Of a stretch of DNA of 64,000 nt, positions 1 through 8,236 are shown in pieces. Under the pieces are notes generated by a model. The model did not search any database, was not told the origin of the DNA, and was given only the letters and a program-made list of their open reading frames with translations. Each line of letters opens with the position of its first letter. Position 1 is the stretch's first letter. The stretch spans positions 62,001 to 126,000 of the forward strand of contig CAWDMA010000001.1 of the NCBI GenBank assembly GCA_963803425.1, given 5' to 3'. A program made the position numbers and the translations under genes. The stretch is from DASPWW01 sp963803425. GTDB taxonomy: Bacteria; Actinomycetota; Thermoleophilia; Solirubrobacterales; 70-9.

Positions 1-704
1 GGTCGCTGCACGACCTGGCGGTCGCGGTGGAGGCATCCGGAACCGAGATCGTCACGGTCGCGCTGCGGCGGGTCGACCCTTCCTCGAACGGGTCGGTGCT
101 CGACGTGATCGACCGGCTCGGGGCGTTCGCGCTCCCCAACACCGCAGGCTGCTATACGGCCCGCGACGCGGTTCGCACCGCCCGGCTCGCCCGGGAGGCG
201 TTCGAGACCGACTGGATCAAGCTCGAGGTGATCGGCGACGACCGCACCCTGTTCCCGGACGCGGTGGAGCTGCTCGACGCCGCCGAGACCCTCGTCGGCG
301 ACGGGTTCACCGTGCTCCCGTACACGAACGACGACCCGATCCTCGCTCGCCGGCTGGAGGAGGCGGGGTGCGCCGCGGTGATGCCGCTGGGCTCACCGAT
401 CGGGTCGGGGATGGGGATCCGCAACCCGTACAACATCCGGATCGTGATCGAGCAGTCGAGCGTGCCCGTGATCCTGGACGCCGGAATCGGGACGGCGTCG
501 GACGCGGCGCTCGCGATGGAGCTGGGCTGCGAGGGAGTGCTGCTGTCGAGCTCGGTCGCCCGGGCCGAGGACCCGGCCCGGATGGCGGGCGCGATGCGCG
601 CCGCGGTCGAAGCCGGGTACGAGGCCCGCCGTGCCGGCCGGATCGCCAGGAAGCTGCACGCAACCGCATCGACTCCGGACGAGGGCCTGCCGAACCTGTC
701 CTGA
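1..704 (+). CDS. thiG: Thiazole synthase ThiG (C-terminal part, cut by window edge)
   Basis: ThiG builds the thiazole phosphate of thiamine from deoxyxylulose phosphate, dehydroglycine and ThiS-thiocarboxylate in the cytoplasm. The reading frame is open from base 3, so the N-terminus lies outside the window; 233 residues remain. Recognisable family segments are the ALPNTAGCYTA stretch, the Schiff-base lysine in DWIKLEVIGD, the MPLGSPIGSGMGI loop and the phosphate-binding ILDAGIGTASDAA/GVLLSSSVA strand-loops of the TIM barrel. The usual length is about 250-265 residues, so only a short piece is missing. The gene is followed by two palindromic repeat copies and then by the convergent sigma-factor gene. 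A thiS gene would be expected upstream, outside the window. Confidence 0.95.
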   Translation, partial: SLHDLAVAVEASGTEIVTVALRRVDPSSNGSVLDVIDRLGAFALPNTAGCYTARDAVRTARLAREAFETDWIKLEVIGDDRTLFPDAVELLDAAETLVGDGFTVLPYTNDDPILARRLEEAGCAAVMPLGSPIGSGMGIRNPYNIRIVIEQSSVPVILDAGIGTASDAALAMELGCEGVLLSSSVARAEDPARMAGAMRAAVEAGYEARRAGRIARKLHATASTPDEGLPNLS

Positions 705-720
705 CGAGCTCCTAACTGAC

Positions 721-753
721 CGCGCAGAAGCGGACGCGAAGCGGAGCATTCTG
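721..753 (+). repeat. Palindromic element, intergenic form (copy 1)
   Basis: Arms CGCAGAA and TTCTGCG (7 bp, perfect) enclose the family core GGACGCGAAGCGGAG at 730-744. It lies just after thiG and could also act as a hairpin terminator between the convergent genes. The core ends GGAGCA, as in the other intergenic copies. Confidence 0.8.
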
Positions 754-762
754 CGCGATTGA

Positions 763-788
763 CTCCGCGGACGCGAAGCGGAGCACGC
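763..788 (+). repeat. Palindromic element, intergenic form (copy 2)
   Basis: This is a second copy 9 bases after the first, with different but again complementary arms (CCGCG/CGCGG) around the same core at 767-781. It lies 15 bases beyond the stop codon of the convergent sigma-factor gene. Confidence 0.8.
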
Positions 789-802
789 GGCAGGCTCGGT
801 CT

Positions 803-2188
803 CTACTTCTTCGGGAGGAGGCCGCCGAGACCGGTCTTGGAGGTGACGTTGTTGACCGTGTCGTTGACCTTGCTCACGCTGTTGTTGACGTTGTTCGTCG
901 TGTTGTCGACGACGTCGTTGACTGTGTCGGCGAGCCCGCCTCCGCCACCGACGGTGTCGGTGACGCTCTCCACGCCGGAGCCGCCGTCCCCGCCGCCGGT
1001 CCCCGCGCCGGCGCCGGCGCCGGTCCCGGTCCCGGCGCCCGGCGCCGCCACCGCCCGATCGCCGGCCGTGCCCTGGCCGCCGCCCGTGCCGGCGCTTCCG
1101 CCGCCGCTCCCGTGGCTTCCGCCGGAGCCCGCGTCGGAGCGGTGCTGACCGTCGCCGCCACCGGCGGAGCCCCTCCCCGACACCGGCGCGGAGCCGGGGC
1201 GCTGCTTGGCGCTCGCCACAGGCGAAGTCGCAGCCCGATCGCCGCCTCCCGATCCGGTGTGGCCGGCGGCTTCGTACGCCCCGACTCCGGCGAGCACCGC
1301 GACCAGCGCGGCGCCCGCCTTCAGCGCGGCCGTGCCACCCGCGGACGCGCCGCCGCCGGCGATCGCCGCGGCAAGGCCGCCGCCGCCGGCCGCGCCGCCG
1401 CCGGCCGCCAGCACGCTCTTCAGCAACGCCGCCGCGGCCGCGGCGGGCAGCGGGGGAGCGAGCACCGAGAGATCGCCACGCCTCGCCCGCATCCCGCGTT
1501 CGAAGGCGCGGCACTCTCCGCAGCTGCGGAGGTGGGCGCGGAGCCGGCGGCCGCGCAGCACGCGGCGGTCATCCGCCGAGATCGATCGACGGACCGCCTC
1601 ACACGCCATCCCTCGCCCCTCCTCGAGCTGGTGCAGGGCGTCGCGCGCCTCGTACACGCTCTGCTTCGCGGCTGACGGGGAGCTGTCCAGAGCGGTGCCG
1701 ATCTCGTCGTAGTCGAGGCCCGTGAGCTCGCGCATGACCAGCGCGCTGCGCTGCTTCTCGGGCAGCTCCGCGAGGTCCGATACGAGATTGCGGAGCCGGT
1801 CGCGAGTCTCCTCGTCGCGGTGGCGCGGGTCGACCAGCTCGTCGACGTTCTCGACAGGCGAGGCGGGCGCCCGCCGGCGCAGCAGCGAGATCGACTCGTT
1901 GCGCGCGATCCGGTACAGCCACGGCTTCAGCGTGATCTCCCTGGTCTCCCCGGGAAGCGCCGCGAGCGCCTTCGCCATCGCGCTCTGCAGTGCGTCCCGG
2001 GCGTCCTCGTCGTTGCGCACGATCGAGCGGCAGTAGCGGTACAGACCCTGGTGGTGGCGCTCGTAGATCGTCGCGAACGCTCGCTGCTCGCCCTTTGCGG
2101 CAAGCCGCGCCAGCGCATCGTCGCTGCGCAGCCACAGCGGCCCGTGAACGTGAATCCCCGCTCCCAGCGTGATCGACGCGTCGCTCAT
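803..2188 (-). CDS. ECF-type sigma factor fused to zinc-finger and membrane-anchored tail
   Basis: A 461-residue protein. Residues about 35-100 look like sigma region 2 (AFATIYERHHQGLYRYCRSI...DARDALQSAM, KPWLYRIARNESISLLRRR). Residues about 140-195 look like region 4 (LPEKQRSALVMRELTGLDYDEIG, then a helix-turn-helix). A zf-HC2-like cluster follows (MACEAV...HLRSCGEC), normally found in a separate anti-sigma factor. After it come an Ala/Gly-rich stretch, one likely transmembrane segment (AALKAGAALVAVLAGVGAYEAAG) and a long Gly/Ser-rich tail ending in VND/NNV repeats. The fusion suggests a membrane-tethered, self-inhibited regulator that would need release to act; this is inference. ECF factors are normally about 180 residues, so more than half of this protein is extra. 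Confidence 0.85.
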   Translation of the reverse strand: MSDASITLGAGIHVHGPLWLRSDDALARLAAKGEQRAFATIYERHHQGLYRYCRSIVRNDEDARDALQSAMAKALAALPGETREITLKPWLYRIARNESISLLRRRAPASPVENVDELVDPRHRDEETRDRLRNLVSDLAELPEKQRSALVMRELTGLDYDEIGTALDSSPSAAKQSVYEARDALHQLEEGRGMACEAVRRSISADDRRVLRGRRLRAHLRSCGECRAFERGMRARRGDLSVLAPPLPAAAAAALLKSVLAAGGGAAGGGGLAAAIAGGGASAGGTAALKAGAALVAVLAGVGAYEAAGHTGSGGGDRAATSPVASAKQRPGSAPVSGRGSAGGGDGQHRSDAGSGGSHGSGGGSAGTGGGQGTAGDRAVAAPGAGTGTGAGAGAGTGGGDGGSGVESVTDTVGGGGGLADTVNDVVDNTTNNVNNSVSKVNDTVNNVTSKTGLGGLLPKK

Positions 2189-2271
2189 CCAACCCCCCGT
2201 GTACGGGTGTGACGGTCGCTACCTGAAGCATAGGCGGTTGGCTCGACCGAGCAAATCGGTCGGGCGGTCGT

Positions 2272-2521
2272 CTAGACGTGCGTGAGCGCCATCATGCGTA
2301 TGAAGGCGTCGACCACGGCCACGATCCGCGCTTCCACCGGGATCTCGCAGCCCGGCACCCCGCGCGGTCGCCACGCAGTGGCTCGCCACCCGGCGGGCGT
2401 GACGCATCGCCGCCGGCTGGTCGGCTTCGAGCAGCCCCACGAGCTGCGGCAGGATCGGTGCGGCGGTCTCTCCCGGAACCGCCTCGTGCTCCTCCCGATG
2501 TGCGGCGATCACAGCCGTCAC
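2272..2521 (-). pseudogene. Possible degenerate HD-domain remnant
   Basis: From a GTG at 2521 one frame reads LLEADQPAAMRHARRVASHCVATARGAG, resembling the first metal-ligand helix of an HD/HD-GYP domain. One base out of frame, downstream, the sequence CEIPVEARIVAVVDAFIRMMA resembles the end of the same domain and stops at 2272. The middle of the domain, including the HD pair, is absent. This could be a decayed c-di-GMP phosphodiesterase or response-regulator gene; the short length makes the call weak. Nothing else is visible between the sigma gene and the tRNA. Confidence 0.3.
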
Positions 2522-2573
2522 AACGTCGTCGACGGCCGAAAGTCACGACGTATCTTCCGCGACTCGGCGGAAA

Positions 2574-2646
2574 TGCCCCCGGCGAGACTCGAACTCGCAA
2601 CTTCCGGCTTAAAAGGCCGACGCGTTACCAATTACGCCACGGGGGC
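2574..2646 (-). tRNA. tRNA-Lys (anticodon UUU)
   Basis: The 73-nt minus-strand sequence folds as a cloverleaf. The acceptor stem is GCCCCCG/CGGGGGC with discriminator A. The anticodon stem TCGGC/GCCGG closes the loop CTTTTAA, giving anticodon TTT, and the T arm contains GTTCGAGTC. No CCA is encoded: the bases after the discriminator are TTT. Confidence 0.95.
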
Positions 2647-2674
2647 CACACCATGATGGCGCAGCCGCCGGGGG

Positions 2675-3655
2675 CTAGTCGACGAAGATGGGGGTGCCGA
2701 CCCGGACCCGGTCGTACAGGTCGATCACATCGTCCACGGCCATCCGGATGCAGCCGTGCGAGGCGGCGCTGCCGAGTGAGCCGGCGTCGTCGGTGCCGTG
2801 GATCCCGGCGGCGCCGGCGAACCCGATCCATCGCGCCTTCAGCGGGTTCGCCGGACCGGGCGGGACGACCGACCCGCCCAGGTCGCCGGCCCAGGGCGAG
2901 TTGGGCACCGACCAGGTCGGGTCGACCTGCTTGTCCTGCACCTGGTAACGGCCCGTCGGCGTGTCGTAGCCGGCGGCGCCGACCGCAACGGTGTAGCTCT
3001 TCGTCAGCTTCAGGTCCTTGTACAGGCGGAGCTTGAAGTTGGCGCGGTCGATCGAGATCAGCCGCGGGTACTTCTTCGCCAGCTCCGCGGTGGTGACCTC
3101 GGGGGAGAGCGGCCTGGCCGGCACGTCCACCCGCGACGGTCGGTTGGGGCTCAACATCACGCTCAGGATCGACGCTCCCAGCTGCCGGCCGTCGACCGAG
3201 AGGCCGTCACGCGAGGTGAGCTCGTTGACGCCGCCTGCGCCGGCGGACACGGTCGCGTCGCGGGGCGGTCTGTCCAGCGCGTCCTTCACCCGCTTCACCA
3301 GCGGATCGACAGCGGCGCTGGTGCCGCGGATGCCGTCGCGAACCGAGACCCGGGCGTCGGCCGCCGCGGCAAGCGCCTTGTCGACGAGCGCGTCGACGTC
3401 GACCTTCAGCGGAGGGTGTGGCCGGGGCAGCTCGACCTTCTGCTTCCCGTACGCGGCGGTGAGCCTGCGCCGGGTCGACTTGTCGAGCTCCTTCGCGAGC
3501 TTGCGCCTCGCGTCGGCCGAATGCATGCCGCCGATCTCGATCCCTGCGACCCGGACCCCGGCCTCGATCTGGTCGGGGTCGTCGCCGCAGCCCGCGGCGA
3601 CGCTCACCGCGAGCACGGCGGCAACCGCCGCGACGATGGTCCACCCCGCTCTCAT
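2675..3655 (-). CDS. L,D-transpeptidase (YkuD) lipoprotein
   Basis: A 326-residue exported enzyme that would cross-link peptidoglycan by 3-3 bonds or attach proteins to it. The ATG at 3655 gives a signal peptide ending in a lipobox-like VAAGC near residue 23; a TTG four codons upstream is less likely. Residues about 35-80 (VRVAGIEIGGMHSADARRKL) resemble the PG_binding_4 module found before YkuD domains. The catalytic domain begins near PRLISIDRANFKLRLYKDLKL and carries the active-site motif HGTDD...SHGCIRM near the C-terminus, with catalytic Cys and His. Length and domain order are normal for actinobacterial enzymes. The gene stands alone between tRNA-Lys and the phzF-like gene. Confidence 0.9.
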   Translation of the reverse strand: MRAGWTIVAAVAAVLAVSVAAGCGDDPDQIEAGVRVAGIEIGGMHSADARRKLAKELDKSTRRRLTAAYGKQKVELPRPHPPLKVDVDALVDKALAAAADARVSVRDGIRGTSAAVDPLVKRVKDALDRPPRDATVSAGAGGVNELTSRDGLSVDGRQLGASILSVMLSPNRPSRVDVPARPLSPEVTTAELAKKYPRLISIDRANFKLRLYKDLKLTKSYTVAVGAAGYDTPTGRYQVQDKQVDPTWSVPNSPWAGDLGGSVVPPGPANPLKARWIGFAGAAGIHGTDDAGSLGSAASHGCIRMAVDDVIDLYDRVRVGTPIFVD

Positions 3656-3698
3656 CTGGGCGCTCAACTCTACGACGCGCAGGGTTCGGGCGACTCGC

Positions 3699-4367
3699 TC
3701 ATCCGGGGTACGACCTGATCTCCTCGATCTCGACGATGCCGCCGACCTCGACCCTGCCGGCGACGGGGCGCGCGATCAGCCGCGATCCCCGCCCCTGGCG
3801 GACCTCGATCTCCCGGCCGACATGTTCGGCGAGCAGGATCGCCGCGGATCCCGTTGCCTCGTCCTCGGCAATCCCGAGCTCCGGGACGAACACCCGCGAG
3901 CGGACGATCCCGGCCTGCTCGTCGATCCACGCCCACGCGTCGACCAGCGGCTCGCCGCCGGGAGGCCCGGTGAGCTCGTCGACCGCGCTCGCCGACTCGA
4001 GCTGGTGGAGTTCGAACGGCGGCGACCACTGCGGTCGGCCCGCGATGTAGGTGAGCCCGTCGTGGACGTGAACCGCGACCTCGCCCGCGGGCGGGCGCAG
4101 GGTCGGCAGCTCCCCTCCCTCGCGCGCGAGCAGCCATGCCGCCCCGACCAGCGGATGACCGGCGAACGGGATCTCCTCGACGGGCGTGAAGATCCGCAGC
4201 GCGCCGATGGCGCGGTCGTCGACGAACACCGTCTCGGAGAAGCCGAGGTCCGCAGCGATCGACTGCCTGTCCTCGTCCGCCACCTCGTCCCCGGCCAGGA
4301 ACACGCCGAGCGGATTCCCGCCTCCCTCGGGGCCGCAGAAGACGCGCACGACGTGCAGCTCCGCCAT
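3699..4367 (-). CDS. PhzF-family isomerase-like protein
   Basis: A 222-residue protein of the PhzF/diaminopimelate-epimerase fold. Visible family segments are FCGPEGGGNPLGVFL, LGFSETVFV (the Glu of the PhzF active site), IFTPVEEIPFAGHPLVG and the second-half GIAEDEATGSAA. At 222 residues it is shorter than typical PhzF proteins (about 280), with a shortened middle. PhzF itself isomerises a phenazine precursor, but no phenazine genes are nearby, so the substrate cannot be assigned. The stop of the upstream L,D-transpeptidase start region is 44 bases away, and purH ends one base before this gene's ATG, so it may be cotranscribed at the end of the purF-purN-purH operon. Confidence 0.85.
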   Translation of the reverse strand: MAELHVVRVFCGPEGGGNPLGVFLAGDEVADEDRQSIAADLGFSETVFVDDRAIGALRIFTPVEEIPFAGHPLVGAAWLLAREGGELPTLRPPAGEVAVHVHDGLTYIAGRPQWSPPFELHQLESASAVDELTGPPGGEPLVDAWAWIDEQAGIVRSRVFVPELGIAEDEATGSAAILLAEHVGREIEVRQGRGSRLIARPVAGRVEVGGIVEIEEIRSYPG

Positions 4368-5939
4368 CTAGTGGCGGAAGTGTCGGCGGGCCGTGAACAC
4401 CATCGCTGCGCCCGCCGCATCGCAGGCCTCGATCACGTCCTGGTCGCGGACCGAGCCGCCGGGCTGGATCAGCGCGGTGCAGCCCGCGGCGATCGCGGTC
4501 TCGGGCCCGTCGGGGAACGGGAAGAAGGCGTCGGACGCGAGCGCCGATCCTGCGAGCGCCTCCGCGCCGCCCTCGCCGCGGGCCTCTCGCGACTTCTCGA
4601 TCGCAAGCCGGACCGAGTCGACGCGGCTCATCTGGCCGGCGCCGATCCCCACGGTGGCGCCGTCCTTCGCGATCACGATCGCGTTGGAGCGCACGTGCCG
4701 CGCCACGGTCCAGGCGAACAGCAGGTCACCCCACTGAGCCTCGCCCGGGGAGGCGTTGGTGACGACGCTGGTCGTGTCGCGCCCGTCCACGGAGCGATCC
4801 GAGTCCTGGACCAGGAACCCGCCGCGGACGCGGCGCACGTCGCGCTGCGGTGCCGCGTACGCGCCCGGCTCGCCGTCCTCCATGATCCTGATCGCCTCCT
4901 TCTGGGACAGGATCCCGAGCGCCTCCTCGGTGAACGACGGCGCGATCAGGACCTCGACGAAGCCCTCGTGCAGCCGTACCGCGAGCTCCGCGTCGACCTC
5001 GCGGTTGACCGCGACCACTCCCCCGAACGCCGACACCGGATCGCATTCGAGCGCATTCCGATGGGCACCGCCGACGTCCGCGGCGACCGCAGCCCCGCAC
5101 GGGTTGTTGTGCTTCACGATCACGCACGCCGGGCCGTCGAGATCGGCGAGCAGGGCGCGCGCGGCGTCAAGGTCGAGCAGGTTGTTGAACGAGAGGTCGC
5201 GGCCGTGCAGCTTCGAGACCCGCGAGAGCACGTGGGTGGGGGCGCCGGCCTCCGTGTAGAGGGCGGCGCGCTGGTGCGGGTTCTCGCCGTAGGCGAGGTC
5301 GAGGAACTTCTCCATCCCGATCGAGAGGTGGGCGGGGAACTCCTCGTAGCGGGCGCCGAACCAGCCGCTGATCGCGGCGTCGTATCGCGCGGTCAGCGCG
5401 AACGCCTCGTTCGCGAGCCAGTGCCGGGTCTCGTCGGAGATCTCCCCGCCCGACTCGCGCAGCTCGGCCAGCACAGCGTCATAGCTCTCCGGTCGGACCA
5501 CGACCGCGACGTGGCGGTGGTTCTTGGCCGCGGCGCGGATCATCGTGGGCCCGCCGACGTCGATGCTCTCGACCGCGGCGCGCTCGTCACCGCCCTCCGC
5601 CACCACCCGCTCGAACGGGTACAGGTTGACGCACACGAGGTCGATCGGCTCGATCTCCTCCCGCTCCAGGGTGGCGACGTGCGCGGGATCGTCGCGGACC
5701 GCGAGCAGCCCCGCGTGCAGGCGCGGGTGGAGCGTCTTCACGCGGCCGCCGAGGATCTCGGGCGAGCCGGTGAGCTCCTCGACCGCGCGCACCTCGATCC
5801 CCTCGGAGCGCAGCGCCGCCGCGGTCCCGCCCGTGGAGACGATCTCGATCCCGAGCCCGGCGAGCCCGGCGGCGAACTCGGCGACACCGGTCTTGTCCGA
5901 GACCGAGATCAGGGCGCGCCGTACCCGCACCTCGCCCAC
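4368..5939 (-). CDS. purH: Bifunctional AICAR transformylase/IMP cyclohydrolase PurH
   Basis: PurH carries out the last two steps to IMP: formyl transfer from 10-formyl-THF to AICAR, then ring closure. The 523-residue length is normal. The N-terminal MGS-like cyclohydrolase domain shows RALISVSDKTGVAEFA, STGGTAAAL and GRVKTLHPRLHAGLLA. The transformylase half shows the conserved KHNNPCG and GIGAGQMSRVDS. The GTG start lies one base after the purN stop codon (TAG-A-GTG), so the two are translationally linked. It is the third gene of purF-purN-purH. Codon use and frame are intact throughout. Confidence 0.97.
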   Translation of the reverse strand: MGEVRVRRALISVSDKTGVAEFAAGLAGLGIEIVSTGGTAAALRSEGIEVRAVEELTGSPEILGGRVKTLHPRLHAGLLAVRDDPAHVATLEREEIEPIDLVCVNLYPFERVVAEGGDERAAVESIDVGGPTMIRAAAKNHRHVAVVVRPESYDAVLAELRESGGEISDETRHWLANEAFALTARYDAAISGWFGARYEEFPAHLSIGMEKFLDLAYGENPHQRAALYTEAGAPTHVLSRVSKLHGRDLSFNNLLDLDAARALLADLDGPACVIVKHNNPCGAAVAADVGGAHRNALECDPVSAFGGVVAVNREVDAELAVRLHEGFVEVLIAPSFTEEALGILSQKEAIRIMEDGEPGAYAAPQRDVRRVRGGFLVQDSDRSVDGRDTTSVVTNASPGEAQWGDLLFAWTVARHVRSNAIVIAKDGATVGIGAGQMSRVDSVRLAIEKSREARGEGGAEALAGSALASDAFFPFPDGPETAIAAGCTALIQPGGSVRDQDVIEACDAAGAAMVFTARRHFRH

Positions 5940-5940
5940 T

Positions 5941-6573
5941 CTATGCGCTCAGCCGGGCGGCGGCGTCGATCGCGACTCGCGGGTGGCCGGCTCGCTCCAC
6001 CCGCACCCGCCCCGACGCGATCAGCCGGATCGTCTCGGGAAGCAGCTCGTGCTCGACGGCGTGCACCCGGCGCTCCAGCTCGGTCCGGTCGGGTGGCTCG
6101 GGGACGTCGACCGCGCGCTGCACGATGATCGGCCCGGTGTCCATTCCCTCGTCGACGAAGTGGACGGTCACCCCGGTCACCTTCACTCCGTGCTCGAGGG
6201 CGCGCTCGATCGCGTCGAGGCCGGGGAACGACGGCAGCAGCGCCGGGTGCAGGTTGACGATCCGGTCGGGGAACCGCGCCACGAAAGCCGGCGAGAGCAG
6301 CTCCATGTAGCCGGCGAGCACGATCAGGTCGAGACGGCGCTGGCCCAGCCACTCGGCCATCTCGCCGTCGCGCACCTCCCGGTCACCGTCACCGTCGCGC
6401 TCGAACACGGCGGTCTCGATCTCGGCCGCCGCGGCGCGATCGAGCGCCCGGGCGGTGGGCTTGTTCGAGACGACGCAGGCGACCTCGATGCCGTCACGCC
6501 CGTGCACGGTGTCGAGGATCCGCTGCAGGTTGGTGCCCGCCCCGGACGCGAGAACAGCGACCCTAAACATCAT
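5941..6573 (-). CDS. purN: Phosphoribosylglycinamide formyltransferase PurN
   Basis: A 210-residue 10-formyl-THF-dependent GAR transformylase, step 3 of purine synthesis. Family segments: VAVLASGAGTNLQRIL (phosphate loop), IVNLHPALLPSFPG (catalytic Asn-His) and VHFVDEGMDTGPIIVQ (catalytic Asp). The ATG overlaps the purF stop in an ATGA junction. Upstream of it the palindromic element at 6575-6611 provides GGAGGA ten bases before the ATG, which looks like this gene's Shine-Dalgarno sequence. A second in-frame ATG follows directly (MMFRV). Confidence 0.96.
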   Translation of the reverse strand: MMFRVAVLASGAGTNLQRILDTVHGRDGIEVACVVSNKPTARALDRAAAAEIETAVFERDGDGDREVRDGEMAEWLGQRRLDLIVLAGYMELLSPAFVARFPDRIVNLHPALLPSFPGLDAIERALEHGVKVTGVTVHFVDEGMDTGPIIVQRAVDVPEPPDRTELERRVHAVEHELLPETIRLIASGRVRVERAGHPRVAIDAAARLSA

Positions 6574-8018
6574 TCCGGCCGAATCCTCCGCTTCGCGTCC
6601 GGTTCGGCCGGGTCACCGGTTGTTCGAGCTAGCGGGTCGCGGAGGACGGCCGGCATTGACTCCAAGGCGAACTTGCCGTTGCCCTCCCCGCCGTCCGAGA
6701 GCGGGTAGTCCCCGGTGAAGCAGGCGTCGCAATGGCTCTCCGCGGGCGACCCGATCGCCTCGTACACGCCCGCCAGGGACAGGTAGGCGAGCGAGCTCGC
6801 GCCGAGCTCCTCCGCGATCTCCTCGACGGTGCGGCCGTGGGCGATCATCTCCTCGCTCGTCGACATGTCGATCCCGTAGTGGCACGGGTGGCGGATCGGC
6901 GGGGCGGAGATCCGCAGGTGCACCTCCCGCGCCCCTACGTCCTTCAGCATCCCGACGATCTGGCGGGTCGTGTTCCCGCGCACGATCGAGTCGTCCACCA
7001 CGACGACCCGCTTCCCCGCGACGATCTCCGGGAGCGGGTTGAACTTCATCCGCAGCCCGTGCTTGCGGAGCTCCTGGCCCGGCTGGATGAAGGTGCGGGC
7101 GACGTAGCGGTTCTTGATCAGCCCGTCGTCCTGGGGGATTCCCGACGCGCGCGCGAACCCGTTCGCAGCCGGGTTCCCCGAGTCGGGGACCGAGATCACC
7201 AGGTCGGCGTCCACCGGCGCCTCCCGCCACAGGATCTCGCCCATCCGTCCCCGCGCCTGCTGCAGGACGACGCCGTCGAGGCGGGAGTCGGGACGGGAGA
7301 AGTAGATGTGCTCGAACACGCACCGGGCCGGCCTTCCGGCCGGGACGGCCTCGCGCACCTCGAGCCCGTCGGCGGTCAGCGAGACGAGCTCGCCCGGCTT
7401 CACCTCACGCAGCGCGCGGGCGCCGATGATGTCGAACGCGCAGGTCTCGGAGGCGACCACGTGCCGGCCCCCGAGCTCCCCCAGCGACAGCGGCCGCACC
7501 CCGTGCGGGTCGCGGAACGCGACCACCGCGTGCTTGGTCATCACGACGGTGGAGTAGGCGCCCTGGAGGCGGGGCATCACCTCCGCGACGGCGTCCTCGA
7601 TCGTGTCCGCCTCGCTGGTCGAGAGCAGCGCCGCGATGATCTCGGAGTCCGAGGTGCCGCGAAACGAGACACCCTGATCGCGGAGCTCGTTGTAGAGCTC
7701 GACCGCGTTGGTGAGGTTCCCGTTGTGGGCCAGCGCCACCTCGCGCCGGTCGGATCTCCACACCGGCTGCGCGTTCTCCCACGCCCCGCCGCCGGTCGTG
7801 GAGTAGCGCACGTGGCCGATCGCCATCTCGCCCGCGAGCGCATGCAGCTTCTCCTCGTCGAACACCTGGGAGACGAGCCCGAGCTCGCGCAGGGTGGTGA
7901 TGTGACCGCCCTCGCATGTCGCGATCCCGGCCGACTCCTGGCCGCGGTGCTGGAGCGCGTACAGGCCGAAGTAGGCGAGTCGTGCGACATCGTGGCCGGG
8001 TGCGTGTACGCCGAACAC
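6570..8018 (-). CDS. purF: Amidophosphoribosyltransferase PurF (start unclear)
   Basis: First committed enzyme of purine synthesis: PRPP plus glutamine to phosphoribosylamine. The frame shows the Ntn glutaminase (YALQHRGQESAGIA) and the PRPP site (RVVVVDDSIVRGNTTR). From the first in-frame GTG at 8018 the protein has 482 residues but begins MFGVHAPG, after the nucleophilic Cys. The same frame continues upstream as DGPRDECGVFGV, with the Cys codon at 8022-8024, yet no ATG, GTG or TTG occurs before the stop near 8126. An indel near 8030 is likely; a GTG at 8044 would then give MTVRDECGVFGV. The C-terminus, after GKFALESMPAVL, is an Asp/Pro/Arg-rich extension formed by a palindromic element, which also carries the overlap with purN. 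Confidence 0.93.
   Translation of the reverse strand: MFGVHAPGHDVARLAYFGLYALQHRGQESAGIATCEGGHITTLRELGLVSQVFDEEKLHALAGEMAIGHVRYSTTGGGAWENAQPVWRSDRREVALAHNGNLTNAVELYNELRDQGVSFRGTSDSEIIAALLSTSEADTIEDAVAEVMPRLQGAYSTVVMTKHAVVAFRDPHGVRPLSLGELGGRHVVASETCAFDIIGARALREVKPGELVSLTADGLEVREAVPAGRPARCVFEHIYFSRPDSRLDGVVLQQARGRMGEILWREAPVDADLVISVPDSGNPAANGFARASGIPQDDGLIKNRYVARTFIQPGQELRKHGLRMKFNPLPEIVAGKRVVVVDDSIVRGNTTRQIVGMLKDVGAREVHLRISAPPIRHPCHYGIDMSTSEEMIAHGRTVEEIAEELGASSLAYLSLAGVYEAIGSPAESHCDACFTGDYPLSDGGEGNGKFALESMPAVLRDPLARTTGDPAEPDAKRRIRPE
6575..6611 (-). repeat. Palindromic element at the purF/purN junction
   Basis: Perfect 9-bp arms CCGGCCGAA and TTCGGCCGG flank a 19-nt centre containing GGACGCGAAGCGGAGGA. 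The copy encodes the last residues of PurF (DPAEPDAKRR, then IRPE and stop). It places GGAGGA ten bases upstream of the purN ATG. Its centre is one base shorter than in the other coding copies, which changes the frame and leads into the stop codon. Confidence 0.9.
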
Positions 8019-8236
8019 GCCGCACTCATCGCGCGGACCGTCACGGTCCGGAATCGGCCGCTCGCTCTTCGGGATTCGAGGCGCGATTGGCTGGAGAAAG
8101 GTGGAAGACGCAGCGGAACGACCTGCCCGGCAAGCCTAGCAGCGGCCACGGCGCGCGGAGCGCTAGATTCAGCGCCGATGGGCGGGCGGCGACGCAAACT
8201 CCGGCTTGCGCTGTTGCCGGCCACTGAGGTCCGGGG

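Noticed and set aside
721..788. Possible CRISPR array from the closely spaced repeat copies
   Set aside because: Only two copies here, spaced 9 bases apart, with others scattered over 50 kb. No spacers of uniform length and no cas genes.
1000..1120. GC-rich tandem repeats (gccggcgcc-type) as a mobile or structural repeat
   Set aside because: They encode the Gly/Ala-rich tail of the sigma fusion and are explained by codon-level low complexity.
3018..6128. A plus-strand open frame of over 1000 codons opposite the transpeptidase, phzF-like and purH genes
   Set aside because: It is antisense to clearly conserved proteins, rich in Arg/Ala/Asp/Gly and without domains. Such long shadow frames are normal at this GC content.
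8127..8236. Terminator between the sulfatase and purF genes
   Set aside because: Only weak CTAGC/GCTAG pairing with a long loop is visible, not enough to support a call.
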